A stretch of DNA of 64,000 nt from UBA6985 sp946536225 (GCA_946536225.1 CAMNEE010000003.1:1-64000); one strand, 5' to 3'. Shown: positions 26,609-36,315, counted from the first letter of the stretch. Notes: a model not told the origin generated them from the letters alone. Program-made: numbers and translations.

Positions 26609-27484
26609 TTAATTATTTTTCATCTTACTTTTTTGAACTCTAATTAAAGGTTTATGATATGCTTCTTCTAATTCAGTACCTTTATACTTTTCATTTATTA
26701 ATCTTCTATAATAATTAATATGATTAATAGTAGCACCTAATAAACCTAAATTATTAACATTAGAATTATACTCAAAAGCTTCCTCATCTTCAGTATCAAA
26801 AGATTGACCACTGGCACATATGTTACCATTAACATCAATATTAATTACTCCATATAAAGTATTATAATTTTTATCATAATCAGCATTAACTTTACTAACA
26901 CAATCATAATTATGAATATACTTTGGATTTCTACTTACCGTATATTGAGTACCATATTTTTCATTTATTTCAGCAAGCCTATCATCAGATAATGTAAGTG
27001 CATTACCAATTGGATATAAATTACTAGTTGGTGTAGATTCATAAGAAATATATTCGTTAGCACCAAATTTTTCTTTTAATTTATCAGCATTATCTTTTCT
27101 TAATCTTAATAGTCCTAATCTTTCTAATTCCATATGATGGAATGCATCATATGATAAATATAAGTTTAAATTACCTATTGAAGCCAATTCCTTTAAAGCA
27201 CTTATAACATTTTTATTTACTACAGTTGCATTTGTAACAAGATTAATTTTATTTACTTTAATCTTATTCTTTTTAATTACTTCTATAATTGTTCTAATTT
27301 GTCTAACTGCTGTTAAAGGTTCCCCACCACTTATAAGTAAAAAGTCTATTTCTTTAATATTCTTAAAAATGTTAACAATAGTTTCAGGAGACATAACTTC
27401 ATTTCTGCTTTCTCCTCTAAAACAATGTTCACATTGTAATGTACAAGATCTTGTAATTTCTAAATGTAAACTACTAACTATCAT
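26609..27484 (-). CDS. radical SAM protein, unknown substrate
   Basis: 291 residues. CxxxCxxC iron-sulfur motif at C14-C18-C21 (SCTLQCEHC), then LLISGGEPL. The SAM-binding TIM barrel is followed by a C-terminal region with isolated cysteines in NYDC and GNICASGQSFD, but no full SPASM cluster pattern. Radical SAM enzymes of this type modify peptides, proteins or RNA, and some act with small precursor peptides; no such peptide is visible nearby. It is monocistronic, facing addA. Assignment to the superfamily is firm; the substrate is unknown. Confidence 0.85.
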   Translation of the reverse strand: MIVSSLHLEITRSCTLQCEHCFRGESRNEVMSPETIVNIFKNIKEIDFLLISGGEPLTAVRQIRTIIEVIKKNKIKVNKINLVTNATVVNKNVISALKELASIGNLNLYLSYDAFHHMELERLGLLRLRKDNADKLKEKFGANEYISYESTPTSNLYPIGNALTLSDDRLAEINEKYGTQYTVSRNPKYIHNYDCVSKVNADYDKNYNTLYGVINIDVNGNICASGQSFDTEDEEAFEYNSNVNNLGLLGATINHINYYRRLINEKYKGTELEEAYHKPLIRVQKSKMKNN

Positions 27485-27601
27485 ACCAATACATCCCCTT
27501 TTTCTATTCGACTATAATAACAAAAAATAAGCACTTATGCAAATTCTCATCATTTTTGTTTAAAACAAGTAATTAATAAACTATTCTTTAATAATATTAT
27601 T

Positions 27602-28996
27602 ATGGATAACTTAAATATAAATGGAATAATACTAGATGATTATCAAATGAATGCTATAAAAGCAAAAGAAAAATCAGTTTTATTAATTGCTGGTGCTGGA
27701 TCAGGGAAAACACTTACGATTGAAGGAAAAATTAAATATTTAATTGAATATGAGCATATAAAAGAAGAAGAAATACTTTGTATTTCATTTACCAATGAAA
27801 CAGTAAATAACCTATATACTAAACTTAATAGTCTAGGATATGAAATAGAAGTTAAAACTTTTCATAAGTTAGGCATGAAATACCTAAGTAATTTTAACTA
27901 TTCAATATGTGATGATTCTCTTCTACCTTTTATTACTGATGAATATTTTAAGTCTTATATTAAATATAATAAAAATTATAAAAAAGAGTTTAAAAGCATT
28001 TTTAAAACTTTTAAAAATATAGATAATCTATTATCTTCCTATGAATATACAGAACTAAAAAAAACCATTCTAACATTTATTAAATTATCAAAAGCTAATA
28101 ATATACCTTTATACGAAATATATAAAAAGTATAAGCATTCATTCTTCATAACAAAAGTAATTTTAAAGTACATTCTAGAAATAAGCAAAATATATGAAAA
28201 TGAATTAAAATCATCAAATAAAATAGATATGGATGACATCATTATAAAAGGAACTGAATGTATTAAAAACTATCCAATTAATTATAAGTATATAATAATA
28301 GATGAATTTCAGGATTCATCTATTATTAGACTAAATTTAATAAGAGAATTAATTCGGTTAAGTGATGCATCCCTTTTTGCTGTAGGAGATGACTACCAAA
28401 GTATATATGGTTTTTCAGGTAGTAATCTAGATATATTCATTAACTTTAAAAACTATTTCAAGGATGCTAAATATTATTACTTAAAGTACACCTACAGAAA
28501 CAGCAATGAACTTATTTTCATAACAGTAAACTTTATCATGAAGAATAAACATCAATTAAAGAAGAATATATCATCAATTAAAAGTAATTCCAAACCAATT
28601 AAAATACTATTTAATTACACGGTTGAAGAGACAATAAAACTAATTAATAGTAAAGAAATACTTATACTTGGAAGAAATAACTCGGATATAGATAAAATCA
28701 ATTATGAAAATAAACTTACCATTCACAAATCAAAAGGACTCGAATGTGAAAACATAATACTAGTAAACTCAGATAATATACCTTCTAAAATTAAAAATAA
28801 TAATATAATAAATTTAATAAATAAAACTAAAATATATATACCCTATGAAGAAGAAAGAAGATTATTCTATGTAGCTCTTACGAGGACTAAAAATAATATC
28901 TATATTTTAGTAAATAAACCATCTATATTTATAAAAGAATTAATGCATGATTATATGGAATTTATTGAAATAAAAAAGAAGGGTTCACTTCATTAA
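27602..28996 (+). CDS. short UvrD/Rep-type (SF1A) DNA helicase
   Basis: 464 residues, much shorter than UvrD/PcrA (about 700). Walker A LLIAGAGSGKT, motif Ia CISFTNETV, Walker B IIIDEFQDSS, motif III AVGDDYQSIYGFSGS, motif IV YTYRNSNEL, motif V TIHKSKGLE, motif VI RRLFYVALTRTK. So it is a complete SF1A motor with the 2B domain reduced. The starting ATG has no Shine-Dalgarno (TATTATTATGG), which suggests a leaderless or unusual start. Its stop overlaps that of the facing rsmF-like gene by a few bases. Probably DNA repair or replication accessory; the partner is not known. Confidence 0.85.
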   Translation: MDNLNINGIILDDYQMNAIKAKEKSVLLIAGAGSGKTLTIEGKIKYLIEYEHIKEEEILCISFTNETVNNLYTKLNSLGYEIEVKTFHKLGMKYLSNFNYSICDDSLLPFITDEYFKSYIKYNKNYKKEFKSIFKTFKNIDNLLSSYEYTELKKTILTFIKLSKANNIPLYEIYKKYKHSFFITKVILKYILEISKIYENELKSSNKIDMDDIIIKGTECIKNYPINYKYIIIDEFQDSSIIRLNLIRELIRLSDASLFAVGDDYQSIYGFSGSNLDIFINFKNYFKDAKYYYLKYTYRNSNELIFITVNFIMKNKHQLKKNISSIKSNSKPIKILFNYTVEETIKLINSKEILILGRNNSDIDKINYENKLTIHKSKGLECENIILVNSDNIPSKIKNNNIINLINKTKIYIPYEEERRLFYVALTRTKNNIYILVNKPSIFIKELMHDYMEFIEIKKKGSLH

Positions 28997-29005
28997 ACCT
29001 TCTTT
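28975..29005. terminator. bidirectional terminator
   Basis: AAAGAAGG/CCTTCTTT with a 15-nt loop, where the two convergent stop codons lie. Confidence 0.7.
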
Positions 29006-29868
29006 ATTTTTGCTACAAAGAATCCTTCATATTCTTTTGTTGGCATAACTGTAACAACTCCATCTATTGTACTAGGTAGAGTTTCTATATCAGTATTAAT
29101 AGGAACCATTTCAATATTAAATTCCTTCTTAGCTTTATTAATAATATCTTCATTTTCACATTTTAATATAGAACAAGTTGAATATACTAAAGTATTACCT
29201 TTCTTTAACATACTTAGAGCTTTCTTAAGTAATTCATACTGAGTCTTTTGTATTTTATTAATTAATTCTTCACTTATTTTTGAATAATTACTGTTTTCAA
29301 TAGTACCAGATCCTGAGCAAGGAGAATCAAGTAAAATATTATCAAATACAAAATAGTCATCTAAGTCTCTTGCATCTTTCTTTAAACAAGTAACATTCTT
29401 ACAACCAAGTAACTCTAAATTATGTTTAAGTCTATCAAATCTTATAGCATTAACTTCTGTTGCTGTAACAAATATATTATTATCCATCAAAGCACATATT
29501 TCACTTGTCTTACCACCTGGACTAGAAGCCATATCAAGAACAGTACTTCCCTTTTTTAAATCCAAGTATAAAGGAGGTAACATAGAACTTAAGCTTTGAA
29601 GATATATTTTTCCTTCCTTGTATAAATCCAAATTTCTTAAAACACTTTCATCTGCATTTATTATAAGAGCAAAATCAATATTATCTACTTCCTTATAATC
29701 TATATTATTATCATTTAAGACTTTTATAACTTCGTCTTTATTTGCTTTTAAAGTATTAACTCTTAAAGATGTAACTCTTTCTTGACTATAAGCATCAATA
29801 ATTTTTCGGGTTAAATCATTATCATAATAACTAATTAAAAGATTATTTAAATAAGTTGGAATATTCAT
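28993..29868 (-). CDS. rRNA cytosine-C5 methyltransferase, RsmB/RsmF (NOL1/NOP2/Sun) family
   Basis: 291 residues. SAM-binding VLDMASSPGGKTSE, catalytic motifs DSPCSGSGT and YSTCSILKCENE, each with the essential Cys. It has the N-terminal ferredoxin-like part, but no C-terminal PUA domain, so it is a short form. It methylates cytosine in 16S rRNA (the family includes positions 967 and 1407); which one is not decided by sequence. ATG follows GAGGTG. TGATATAAT lies close upstream, so the leader is very short. Confidence 0.88.
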   Translation of the reverse strand: MNIPTYLNNLLISYYDNDLTRKIIDAYSQERVTSLRVNTLKANKDEVIKVLNDNNIDYKEVDNIDFALIINADESVLRNLDLYKEGKIYLQSLSSMLPPLYLDLKKGSTVLDMASSPGGKTSEICALMDNNIFVTATEVNAIRFDRLKHNLELLGCKNVTCLKKDARDLDDYFVFDNILLDSPCSGSGTIENSNYSKISEELINKIQKTQYELLKKALSMLKKGNTLVYSTCSILKCENEDIINKAKKEFNIEMVPINTDIETLPSTIDGVVTVMPTKEYEGFFVAKIKKV

Positions 29869-29942
29869 AAATACACCTCGTAACAATTATATCATGTATT
29901 TATAAATTCGATATAATTTGATAAAATAAAAGTGGTGATAAT

Positions 29943-31142
29943 ATGAAATATGTACTAACTTCATTACTTTCAATTTTGAGTTTATTTAATTTTACAATTC
30001 AACATGATACAGACTTTGAAGTATCTAATACAGAATATATTGATCAAAGTATTATTCTAACGCTTAAAATGACAAGCGATAATATCATGGCTATAGAACA
30101 AGAAATGACTTATAATTCAAACGAATTTGAATTACAAAAAGTAAAAACAAACTACTATTTCACATATACTGAAGGTAAACCCATTAAAAGCGGAAATAAT
30201 ACAACTATAAAGATGTTATTTGATAGTACAAATTCATTTAAAACAATTGAGTATGCTCAAATATACTTTAAACCATTAGTAAAAGATAAACCTTTAAACA
30301 TTTACTTTGATAATATACATTCTTCTGACGTAGACTATAAATATGAATCATCATATGGATGTCGTGAAGAAATAACGGTTTATTCAGACTCCGATAATAT
30401 AAAAATAGTAAAAGAAGATTACACATTAAGAAATCAAGTTTCTAAGTGGGCGGATGAAAACAAAACAATGCTAATACTTATATGTGTTGCACTTATAGCA
30501 TTCATAATAATAATTAATATTATAAGAGCAATTAGAACTAAGATACGTCTTAATAAAAAACCTTTTAAAACAGTTACAATTGAAACTAATGCTACATTAC
30601 CAATTAATAATCAAACTCCAGGAGTACCTAGTCAAGTTAATACTTCACCTACTCCAGTTTCTGGGGAGTTTATTATTAACGAACAATTAGAAAAAATTAA
30701 TGATGATCAAATAGGTGGCCAACAACTTGAACAACTTGAAGCTGAGGCTAAGGCAGAAGCTGAAGCTGAAGCATCACAAACCCAAGATGCTTCATCAAAT
30801 GATGCATTCAATGGTAAATATGAAGTATTTATACTTCTATTATTAGTGGGTACTCTACTATTCACATCAAACGTATTTGCAGAAGATTCTAGAGCTAAAC
30901 TACCACAAATAAGAAATAATATAGTTAATAATGAAAAATATAATTCTGAATTAGATAATAATAAAGATAAAAAAGTTAATCTAATAGATTTAATATATGA
31001 AATTGGTACAACAGATGCCTTAAATAAAGGATATATAAAGTTCCATTCAACTGAAGAGGAAGAACAAAAACAACAAGAAGAAGGCCCAATTCATGACGAA
31101 GAAGAAACAGATATGAATAACATGTGGGATAAAGTACAATAA
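29943..31142 (+). CDS. membrane protein with cohesin-like and dockerin-like parts
   Basis: 399 residues. An N-terminal signal-like hydrophobic segment (1-20) is followed by a beta-rich domain (about 25-165) with a cohesin-like pattern (MTSDNIMAIEQEMTYNSNEF...VKTNYYFTY). Then come a membrane helix (about 175-200), a cytoplasmic low-complexity region with Ala/Glu repeats (LEAEAKAEAEAEA), a second membrane helix (about 297-315), and a C-terminal dockerin-like calcium loop D338-x-N-x-D-x-x-V-N-x-x-D349-L. Only one such repeat is present, whereas type I dockerins have two. GGTGAT Shine-Dalgarno. The topology puts both parts outside. Cohesin-dockerin pairs build cellulosomes and adhesive assemblies. 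Domain identity is my own reading of the patterns and needs a profile search. Confidence 0.6.
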   Translation: MKYVLTSLLSILSLFNFTIQHDTDFEVSNTEYIDQSIILTLKMTSDNIMAIEQEMTYNSNEFELQKVKTNYYFTYTEGKPIKSGNNTTIKMLFDSTNSFKTIEYAQIYFKPLVKDKPLNIYFDNIHSSDVDYKYESSYGCREEITVYSDSDNIKIVKEDYTLRNQVSKWADENKTMLILICVALIAFIIIINIIRAIRTKIRLNKKPFKTVTIETNATLPINNQTPGVPSQVNTSPTPVSGEFIINEQLEKINDDQIGGQQLEQLEAEAKAEAEAEASQTQDASSNDAFNGKYEVFILLLLVGTLLFTSNVFAEDSRAKLPQIRNNIVNNEKYNSELDNNKDKKVNLIDLIYEIGTTDALNKGYIKFHSTEEEEQKQQEEGPIHDEEETDMNNMWDKVQ

Positions 31143-31170
31143 AAAAGAACTTAGAAATAAGTTCTTTTTT
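31141..31170. terminator. bidirectional terminator
   Basis: 13-bp perfect stem AAAAAAGAACTTA/TAAGTTCTTTTTT with a GAAA tetraloop. It contains the stop of the minus gene at its edge. Confidence 0.9.
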
Positions 31171-31907
31171 TAAACTGTATAAGCTTCAACTATAACTGCT
31201 TCAGCTTTATCATATTCTTTAGAAGAATTTAATACTTTTACTTCTCCGGTTTCTTTAATACCATATGCAGATCCAAATTTAGCATCTACTATTTTAGAAT
31301 TACTATCGTAAAATAAAGTAACAACAGATAATCTAGTAATACTTTTACCAGTTTGGTTATTTACAATATAAGTAATTTGATTATCATTAATTGTATAATC
31401 TTTGTTTAAACCAACTTCTTCACTTAATAAAGACTTATAAATAGTCTTCTTATGATTAATTTTATAGTCATACTTATCATATACACCTATTTCAGATTTA
31501 TTAACAATAAACATTGTTTTTTCACCAGTTCCAACAGCATATATTACATAATCAAATGTATTAGCTAATTCACCACTTGCATAAGTATTAAAACTTAAAA
31601 ATAAATCATTATTACCAGATAAATCATTATCAACATCAATAATAAATAAATCACTTAACTCAGTTATATTAGAACTAACTTTACCAGTTTCCTTAGTAGT
31701 TTTAGTTTCTACTACTTCAGTAGTTTTATCTTCATCTTCTTCATAGTAATTAGCTTGTTTAAGCATATTATTCATACTTATACCAAGAATTACAATTGTT
31801 ACTATTAAAACAATAGTTAAAACTATAGCAATTTTAAAATTCTTTCCTTTAGTTTCAGTATAATCATTCATCTGTGGATTAATTACAGGTTTATTATCTT
31901 CATTCAT
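31170..31907 (-). CDS. single-pass membrane protein with an extracytoplasmic beta domain, unknown
   Basis: 245 residues. A short cytoplasmic N-terminus (about 25 residues), one membrane helix (IAIVLTIVLIVTIVILGI), a Glu/Thr/Lys linker (TTEVVETKTTKETG) and an extracytoplasmic domain of about 160 residues rich in beta strands. ATG after GAGGTGG. Its architecture is shared by the proteins at 53903, 55139 and 56164, which suggests a family of surface-anchored sensor or regulatory domains. No similarity to a known family is claimed. Confidence 0.7.
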   Translation of the reverse strand: MNEDNKPVINPQMNDYTETKGKNFKIAIVLTIVLIVTIVILGISMNNMLKQANYYEEDEDKTTEVVETKTTKETGKVSSNITELSDLFIIDVDNDLSGNNDLFLSFNTYASGELANTFDYVIYAVGTGEKTMFIVNKSEIGVYDKYDYKINHKKTIYKSLLSEEVGLNKDYTINDNQITYIVNNQTGKSITRLSVVTLFYDSNSKIVDAKFGSAYGIKETGEVKVLNSSKEYDKAEAVIVEAYTV

Positions 31908-31981
31908 ATATTCCACCTCTTATATCTATAATAATATTTTAAAAGAAAAATATAAAGAAAATAACCTGTTTATTTACACAA

Positions 31982-32012
31982 AAAAAGATTATGCTATTTT
32001 AAGCATAACCTC
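31982..32012 (-). terminator. terminator of the DUF5662-GNAT gene
   Basis: GGTTATGCT-N6-AGCATAATC followed by seven T on the minus strand. Confidence 0.8.
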
Positions 32013-32971
32013 TTAACATCATCTAAATTTTGAGTTGTATATTTATAAGTTGTTTCATCAAGCTCTTCTCTAGCAAAGCCTAACAAATCAAAACATCTTT
32101 GCGCTGTTTCATTAGATTTTTTAATCTTACAATATAAATAATTCATATCACAAAGAGAAAGTAAACCAATTAATCCTTCAAGAAGAAATCCTTGTTCTTT
32201 ATAGTTTTGATATATTTTATAATCTATTTCACCATAGGCTTTAATCTTAATATAACCAATGAAACTATTATTTTCTTTTAATCTAAGTTCATAACATATA
32301 GTTGCGAAGTCTGTATTCATCTTTTGATACATTAATAATCTATCAGTAGTTACACAATCAGTAAAATTATCTATGTTAAAGTTTTCAAGACAGGAAACCA
32401 TTCTATCATCAAAGTTAAAACCAACATCTAACTTTTGATTTAAAATATCATGATAATCATCATCTTTTGCAAGTTCATCAATTAATTCAGCAAGTCTCAT
32501 AGTTCTATCATAATTTGCCTTGCATAAATTAAATTTTTTACATTGAATATCTAAGTAAGCAGCTGCACCTTCAGTACCAAATTGTTTACTTCTTGCATGG
32601 CAATCAACAACTTGTTCAGTTGCTTGATCACTGTTCATATCATTAGGATCATCAAAATAACCCCAGTGATGGTCATTATTTTGTTGATGTAAATGTGTAG
32701 CCTTCTTAACCTCTGGTGAAGGTTCATAATGTATATTAGATAAATCATCAATACTATCTACAATAGAAGCCAAAGCTAAAAACTCTTGTACATTATTCAA
32801 TTTAGATAAATCGTGTGTTTGACATCTACAAATAAGCGATGTTGAATCCGCACCTCTTTGAAGTTTTTTAAGTTCGGTTGCTAAATATAACCCACTTCTT
32901 TGAACACATTCCCTATGTATTAATGTATCAATTAATACATCAGTTAGTTTTTTTGGTTCTATTTTTCTCAT
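31994..32971 (-). CDS. DUF5662-type HD-like protein fused to a GNAT acetyltransferase
   Basis: 325 residues. The N-terminal ~180 residues contain HDLSK, then HLHQQNNDHHWGYF and VVDCHARSKQ, which match the histidine-rich pattern of the DUF5662 family (HD-like metal site). The C-terminal ~120 residues look like a GNAT fold (ICYELRLKENNSFIGYIKIK and a KSNETAQRCFDLLGF segment typical of the acetyl-CoA binding helix). Known: DUF5662 proteins are uncharacterised and common in gut Firmicutes. The fusion suggests acetylation of a substrate coupled to HD-type hydrolysis, but this is inference. It is monocistronic. Confidence 0.65.
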   Translation of the reverse strand: MRKIEPKKLTDVLIDTLIHRECVQRSGLYLATELKKLQRGADSTSLICRCQTHDLSKLNNVQEFLALASIVDSIDDLSNIHYEPSPEVKKATHLHQQNNDHHWGYFDDPNDMNSDQATEQVVDCHARSKQFGTEGAAAYLDIQCKKFNLCKANYDRTMRLAELIDELAKDDDYHDILNQKLDVGFNFDDRMVSCLENFNIDNFTDCVTTDRLLMYQKMNTDFATICYELRLKENNSFIGYIKIKAYGEIDYKIYQNYKEQGFLLEGLIGLLSLCDMNYLYCKIKKSNETAQRCFDLLGFAREELDETTYKYTTQNLDDVKRLCLK

Positions 32972-33098
32972 GATTTAATACCTTTCCATCGACTTTTTAG
33001 TCTATTATACACTAGAAAAATATAATATCAACAAAAAACCAATTCCCTTATTTATTCTTAAACTTCCATATACTTACAAGTATACCACAAATAATCGT

Positions 33099-33992
33099 CT
33101 ATATTTCTATTAATTCATATTGAGTAGAACCTAAGCCAAGTTTTTCAGCATAAGGAAGTATTTCTCTTCCTAAACGTGTATCAATTCTTTCTTGTAACTC
33201 CTTAGCCCCAGGATCTTTAGATGCAAATACCATATCAACAAATGCTTGATCATTTGCAACTGGATCAAGTGAACCAACTATTCCAAGATCAGCCATAACT
33301 GGTTCTCCTTGTTTGGAATCACAATCACAATCTACCGATAAAGCATTCATAACAGTAATATATATAATTGGTTTATTATTTCTTTCACAATATTCATGAA
33401 CTGCAGTTGCAGCTTCAGCCATCGACTCAATAAAATCAATTTGTTCATGTTTATCTACCCAGCACTCATCAGGATTTTCAGTATGACCACATGAATGAAT
33501 ATATGCTTTACCATTACGTGATGCAAATCCAATTGATTGATTCTTTAGATTAGCACCAAATCCTCCCATGGCATGTCCTTTGCCATGAGCAAGATTTATG
33601 AATGAATCATACTTTTTAAAGCCTTCTCCAAGTAAATCGTACTTTAAGTGCTTTGCACCAACTGGAGCAGGTATTCTAAATTCACCTAATCCATCAATAA
33701 TTTCAACACCCTTACCCATCTTAGTAAAGCCATGTTCTTCAGCAACACTCATATGTTCCGTAGCCTCATTACGACTTCCTGGATATGCAGTATTGCATTC
33801 AATTATTGTCCCATTTAATCTATCAACTAGAGGTTTAATAATCTCCGATTTTAAGTAACCTTTTGCCCCTTTTTCACCAGTTGAAACTTTTATACCTACG
33901 TTTCCTGGTAATTTAACTCCAAGTGCTTCATAAACTTTCATAAGTCCTCGAGCACTGATGTCTTTTGTAAAATATACTTTTGAATTTTTCAT
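33099..33992 (-). CDS. DUF362 protein (iron-sulfur associated)
   Basis: 297 residues. Typical DUF362 pattern: KVYFTKD at the start, GVKLPGNVGIKVSTGEKG, ECNTAYPGSR, NLAHGKGHAMGGFGANLKN, ADLGIVGSLDPVANDQAFVDM. Cysteines are clustered (DCDCDSKQG). In many proteins this domain is followed by a ferredoxin domain; here none is seen. The role of DUF362 is not established; a redox or metal role is often suggested. ATG follows GAGGAGG. A TGCTATACT promoter lies about 40 nt upstream. Confidence 0.85.
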   Translation of the reverse strand: MKNSKVYFTKDISARGLMKVYEALGVKLPGNVGIKVSTGEKGAKGYLKSEIIKPLVDRLNGTIIECNTAYPGSRNEATEHMSVAEEHGFTKMGKGVEIIDGLGEFRIPAPVGAKHLKYDLLGEGFKKYDSFINLAHGKGHAMGGFGANLKNQSIGFASRNGKAYIHSCGHTENPDECWVDKHEQIDFIESMAEAATAVHEYCERNNKPIIYITVMNALSVDCDCDSKQGEPVMADLGIVGSLDPVANDQAFVDMVFASKDPGAKELQERIDTRLGREILPYAEKLGLGSTQYELIEI

Positions 33993-34032
33993 AAAATTAC
34001 CTCCTCATATTTTACAAGACAAGTATAGCACA

Positions 34033-34061
34033 TAAAAAGAAGACTTACAAAAGTCCTCTTA
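34033..34061 (-). terminator. terminator of the U32 peptidase gene
   Basis: AAGAGGACTT-TTGT-AAGTCTTCTT followed by T residues, minus strand. Confidence 0.7.
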
Positions 34062-34082
34062 AACTAACGTTTTTACGGTGAT

Positions 34083-36263
34083 TTAAAGTACATCTTCAAC
34101 TCTAACAGCATTAACACCTATTTCATATAACTCATCAATATTATTCTTAACTATTCTATCTTTTCCATAAATAATAGTTAGGTTATCTCTTCTTAAACAT
34201 CTAAATTTACTACCAAATTTATCTTTTAAGTAATACGTATTCTTTGAGTCATACTTACCATTAAAGATGTCATATTTAATAACCATCGCTTCAGGTAAAG
34301 TATCAACAATTACTTCTACATTTGGATGTTTTCCGTATCTTTCTTCGTATGAATTTATTAAATCCTTTATTTGATAATCATTCATTTCTAAAGATAAACA
34401 TACTCTTTTAACTCCAAGAGAATGAAGAAGTGCAACAGAATATGAATTTGTAACATTTAAAGACCAATCTGTTGCTATATCTTTAAACTTATATTTATAA
34501 ACGCTTCCAAGTTCAGAGGCCATTATTAAGTTCCCTTTTCTTTCACTTAAGTGTTCCATGACTCTAGGATTTTTATAACGAATCCAATAATCATCAAAAG
34601 ATTTGTTATAAGGAATAATTACTTCGTTATAATGACTTCCCATAGAAATATTATATTTTTCAGTATTATCTAATAATAATATCTTCCAATTTGTCTTATC
34701 AAACTTAGGTAATTCGATATTATATTGTCGTTTAACGATATTATTAACACTTGCAACTCGAATTTTATCTAAATTATCAAGAGCATCTCTTCTTAAATCA
34801 TTTATAGTTTTAATTGGTATAAATATATTATCATCACTTACGATATCTAAAGACTTAATATTGTAAATTGTATTGCCTGTTTTAAGTAATTGTTTTTCTA
34901 TATCTTCTTTTGTAGTTGGTCTATTAACACTTTTATCAACTATATAATCAGAATTCATAGAAATATCATTTATACCATCATTAACACTTATAGAAAGTTT
35001 TTCTCCTAGAAGTGCTTTAAACTTAACATCTACATTTATTTTTCTATTATTTGCTTTTATTAAAGCATCTAAGTTTTTTAATTGTTCATAATCGGTAGTT
35101 TTTAATACTTCAGAACCTACTTCTACTTCTTCAGGAGAAAGCAAAGTAATTACTTCATTCTTCTTTGCACTTCTAACTTTCTCATTATTTTGAAACATTT
35201 GTTGAATAATCATACCAACGTCTTCAAATCCACGTTTAACAAAACGTATTCCATCATTTAGATTAACTCCGTCTGTTAATCTTATCTTTACTCTATTCTT
35301 TTTAACATCGATTACATTACCTATCTTAACACCCATATGATTTGGTCTAAATGTATTCATAAACTTATCATTTGGGGTATTAAATAAGAAACCTTTTGTA
35401 TAATTTCTATTAAATATCTTCTTAAGCTCGTATATTTCATCTTCACTTATATCAACTTTTCCAGTTTCAATATAAGAATCTACTGCTTTTCTATAAAGAG
35501 AAGTAACTAAATATACATACTCAGGTCTTTTCATTCTACCTTCTATTTTTAAAGAATCAATACCTAGATCAATAAGTTTACCAACATCTTCCAAAGTACA
35601 AAGATCTCTTGTAGATAAAAGATAATTATCTTCACTTATCTTTATATCATTACAGTATAACTCATAAGGTTGTCTACAACTTTGAGCACATGTTCCTCGG
35701 TTACCACTTCTGCCACCTATTAAAGAACTCATTAAACATTGTCCTGAGTAAGATATACATAAAGCCCCATGAACAAATATTTCTAACTCAATATTAGTGT
35801 TTTCTCTTATCTTTTTAACTAGTTCAATTGGAGTTTCACGAGCAAGAACTACACGTGATGCACCTAATTCTTCAACAAGTTTAGTACTTTCAACGTTATG
35901 AATATGCATTTGAGTAGAAATATGTATTTCAAGATTTGGGAAAGTTTTTCTAATTAAATCAAACATTCCAATATCTTGTACAATAACTGCATCTACATTA
36001 TTCTTATGTAAAAACTCAATATAATCCATGAACTTTTCAACTTCAAAGTCATAAACTAAAGTATTAGTAGTAACATATACTTTAACTCCATATTTATGAG
36101 CATAATTAATAGCAAATACTAATTCTTCATCACTAAAATTATCAGCAAACGCTCTAGCACCAAATAATTTACCAGCTAAATAAACAGCATCGCATCCACC
36201 TTCAATAGCAGCATATAAAGAAGCCATTCTTCCAACAGGTGCAAGTATTTCGGGTTTCTTCAC
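34083..36263 (-). CDS. U32 peptidase family protein (RlhA/YegQ type)
   Basis: 726 residues. The N-terminal U32 TIM-barrel part: EILAPVGRMASLYAAIEGGCDAVYLAG, EIFVHGALCISYSGQC, SGNRGTCAQSCRQPYEL. The family cysteines C-x-C and CAQSC are present, and the C-terminal half is the collagenase-like extension. E. coli RlhA (YdcP) hydroxylates C2501 of 23S rRNA and needs an iron-sulfur cluster; others (TrhP) act on tRNA. So an RNA hydroxylation role is likely, and a protease role unlikely. The full length with extension resembles RlhA. It lies 52 bp downstream of argS in the same direction, with a hairpin between. Confidence 0.88.
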   Translation of the reverse strand: MKKPEILAPVGRMASLYAAIEGGCDAVYLAGKLFGARAFADNFSDEELVFAINYAHKYGVKVYVTTNTLVYDFEVEKFMDYIEFLHKNNVDAVIVQDIGMFDLIRKTFPNLEIHISTQMHIHNVESTKLVEELGASRVVLARETPIELVKKIRENTNIELEIFVHGALCISYSGQCLMSSLIGGRSGNRGTCAQSCRQPYELYCNDIKISEDNYLLSTRDLCTLEDVGKLIDLGIDSLKIEGRMKRPEYVYLVTSLYRKAVDSYIETGKVDISEDEIYELKKIFNRNYTKGFLFNTPNDKFMNTFRPNHMGVKIGNVIDVKKNRVKIRLTDGVNLNDGIRFVKRGFEDVGMIIQQMFQNNEKVRSAKKNEVITLLSPEEVEVGSEVLKTTDYEQLKNLDALIKANNRKINVDVKFKALLGEKLSISVNDGINDISMNSDYIVDKSVNRPTTKEDIEKQLLKTGNTIYNIKSLDIVSDDNIFIPIKTINDLRRDALDNLDKIRVASVNNIVKRQYNIELPKFDKTNWKILLLDNTEKYNISMGSHYNEVIIPYNKSFDDYWIRYKNPRVMEHLSERKGNLIMASELGSVYKYKFKDIATDWSLNVTNSYSVALLHSLGVKRVCLSLEMNDYQIKDLINSYEERYGKHPNVEVIVDTLPEAMVIKYDIFNGKYDSKNTYYLKDKFGSKFRCLRRDNLTIIYGKDRIVKNNIDELYEIGVNAVRVEDVL

Positions 36264-36285
36264 ATTTATACCTCCTTTTTAAATA

Positions 36286-36312
36286 AAAAACACTAGTTTT
36301 TATAACTAGGTT
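36286..36312 (-). terminator. terminator of argS
   Basis: CCTAGTT-ATAA-AACTAGTG followed by TTTTTTATT, minus strand; short 6-bp stem. Confidence 0.65.
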
Positions 36313-36315
36313 TTT

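Noticed and set aside
33069..33084. Hairpin TATACT-TACA-AGTATA as terminator of the DUF362 gene
   Set aside because: Only 6 bp of A/T-rich stem and no T tract on the minus strand.
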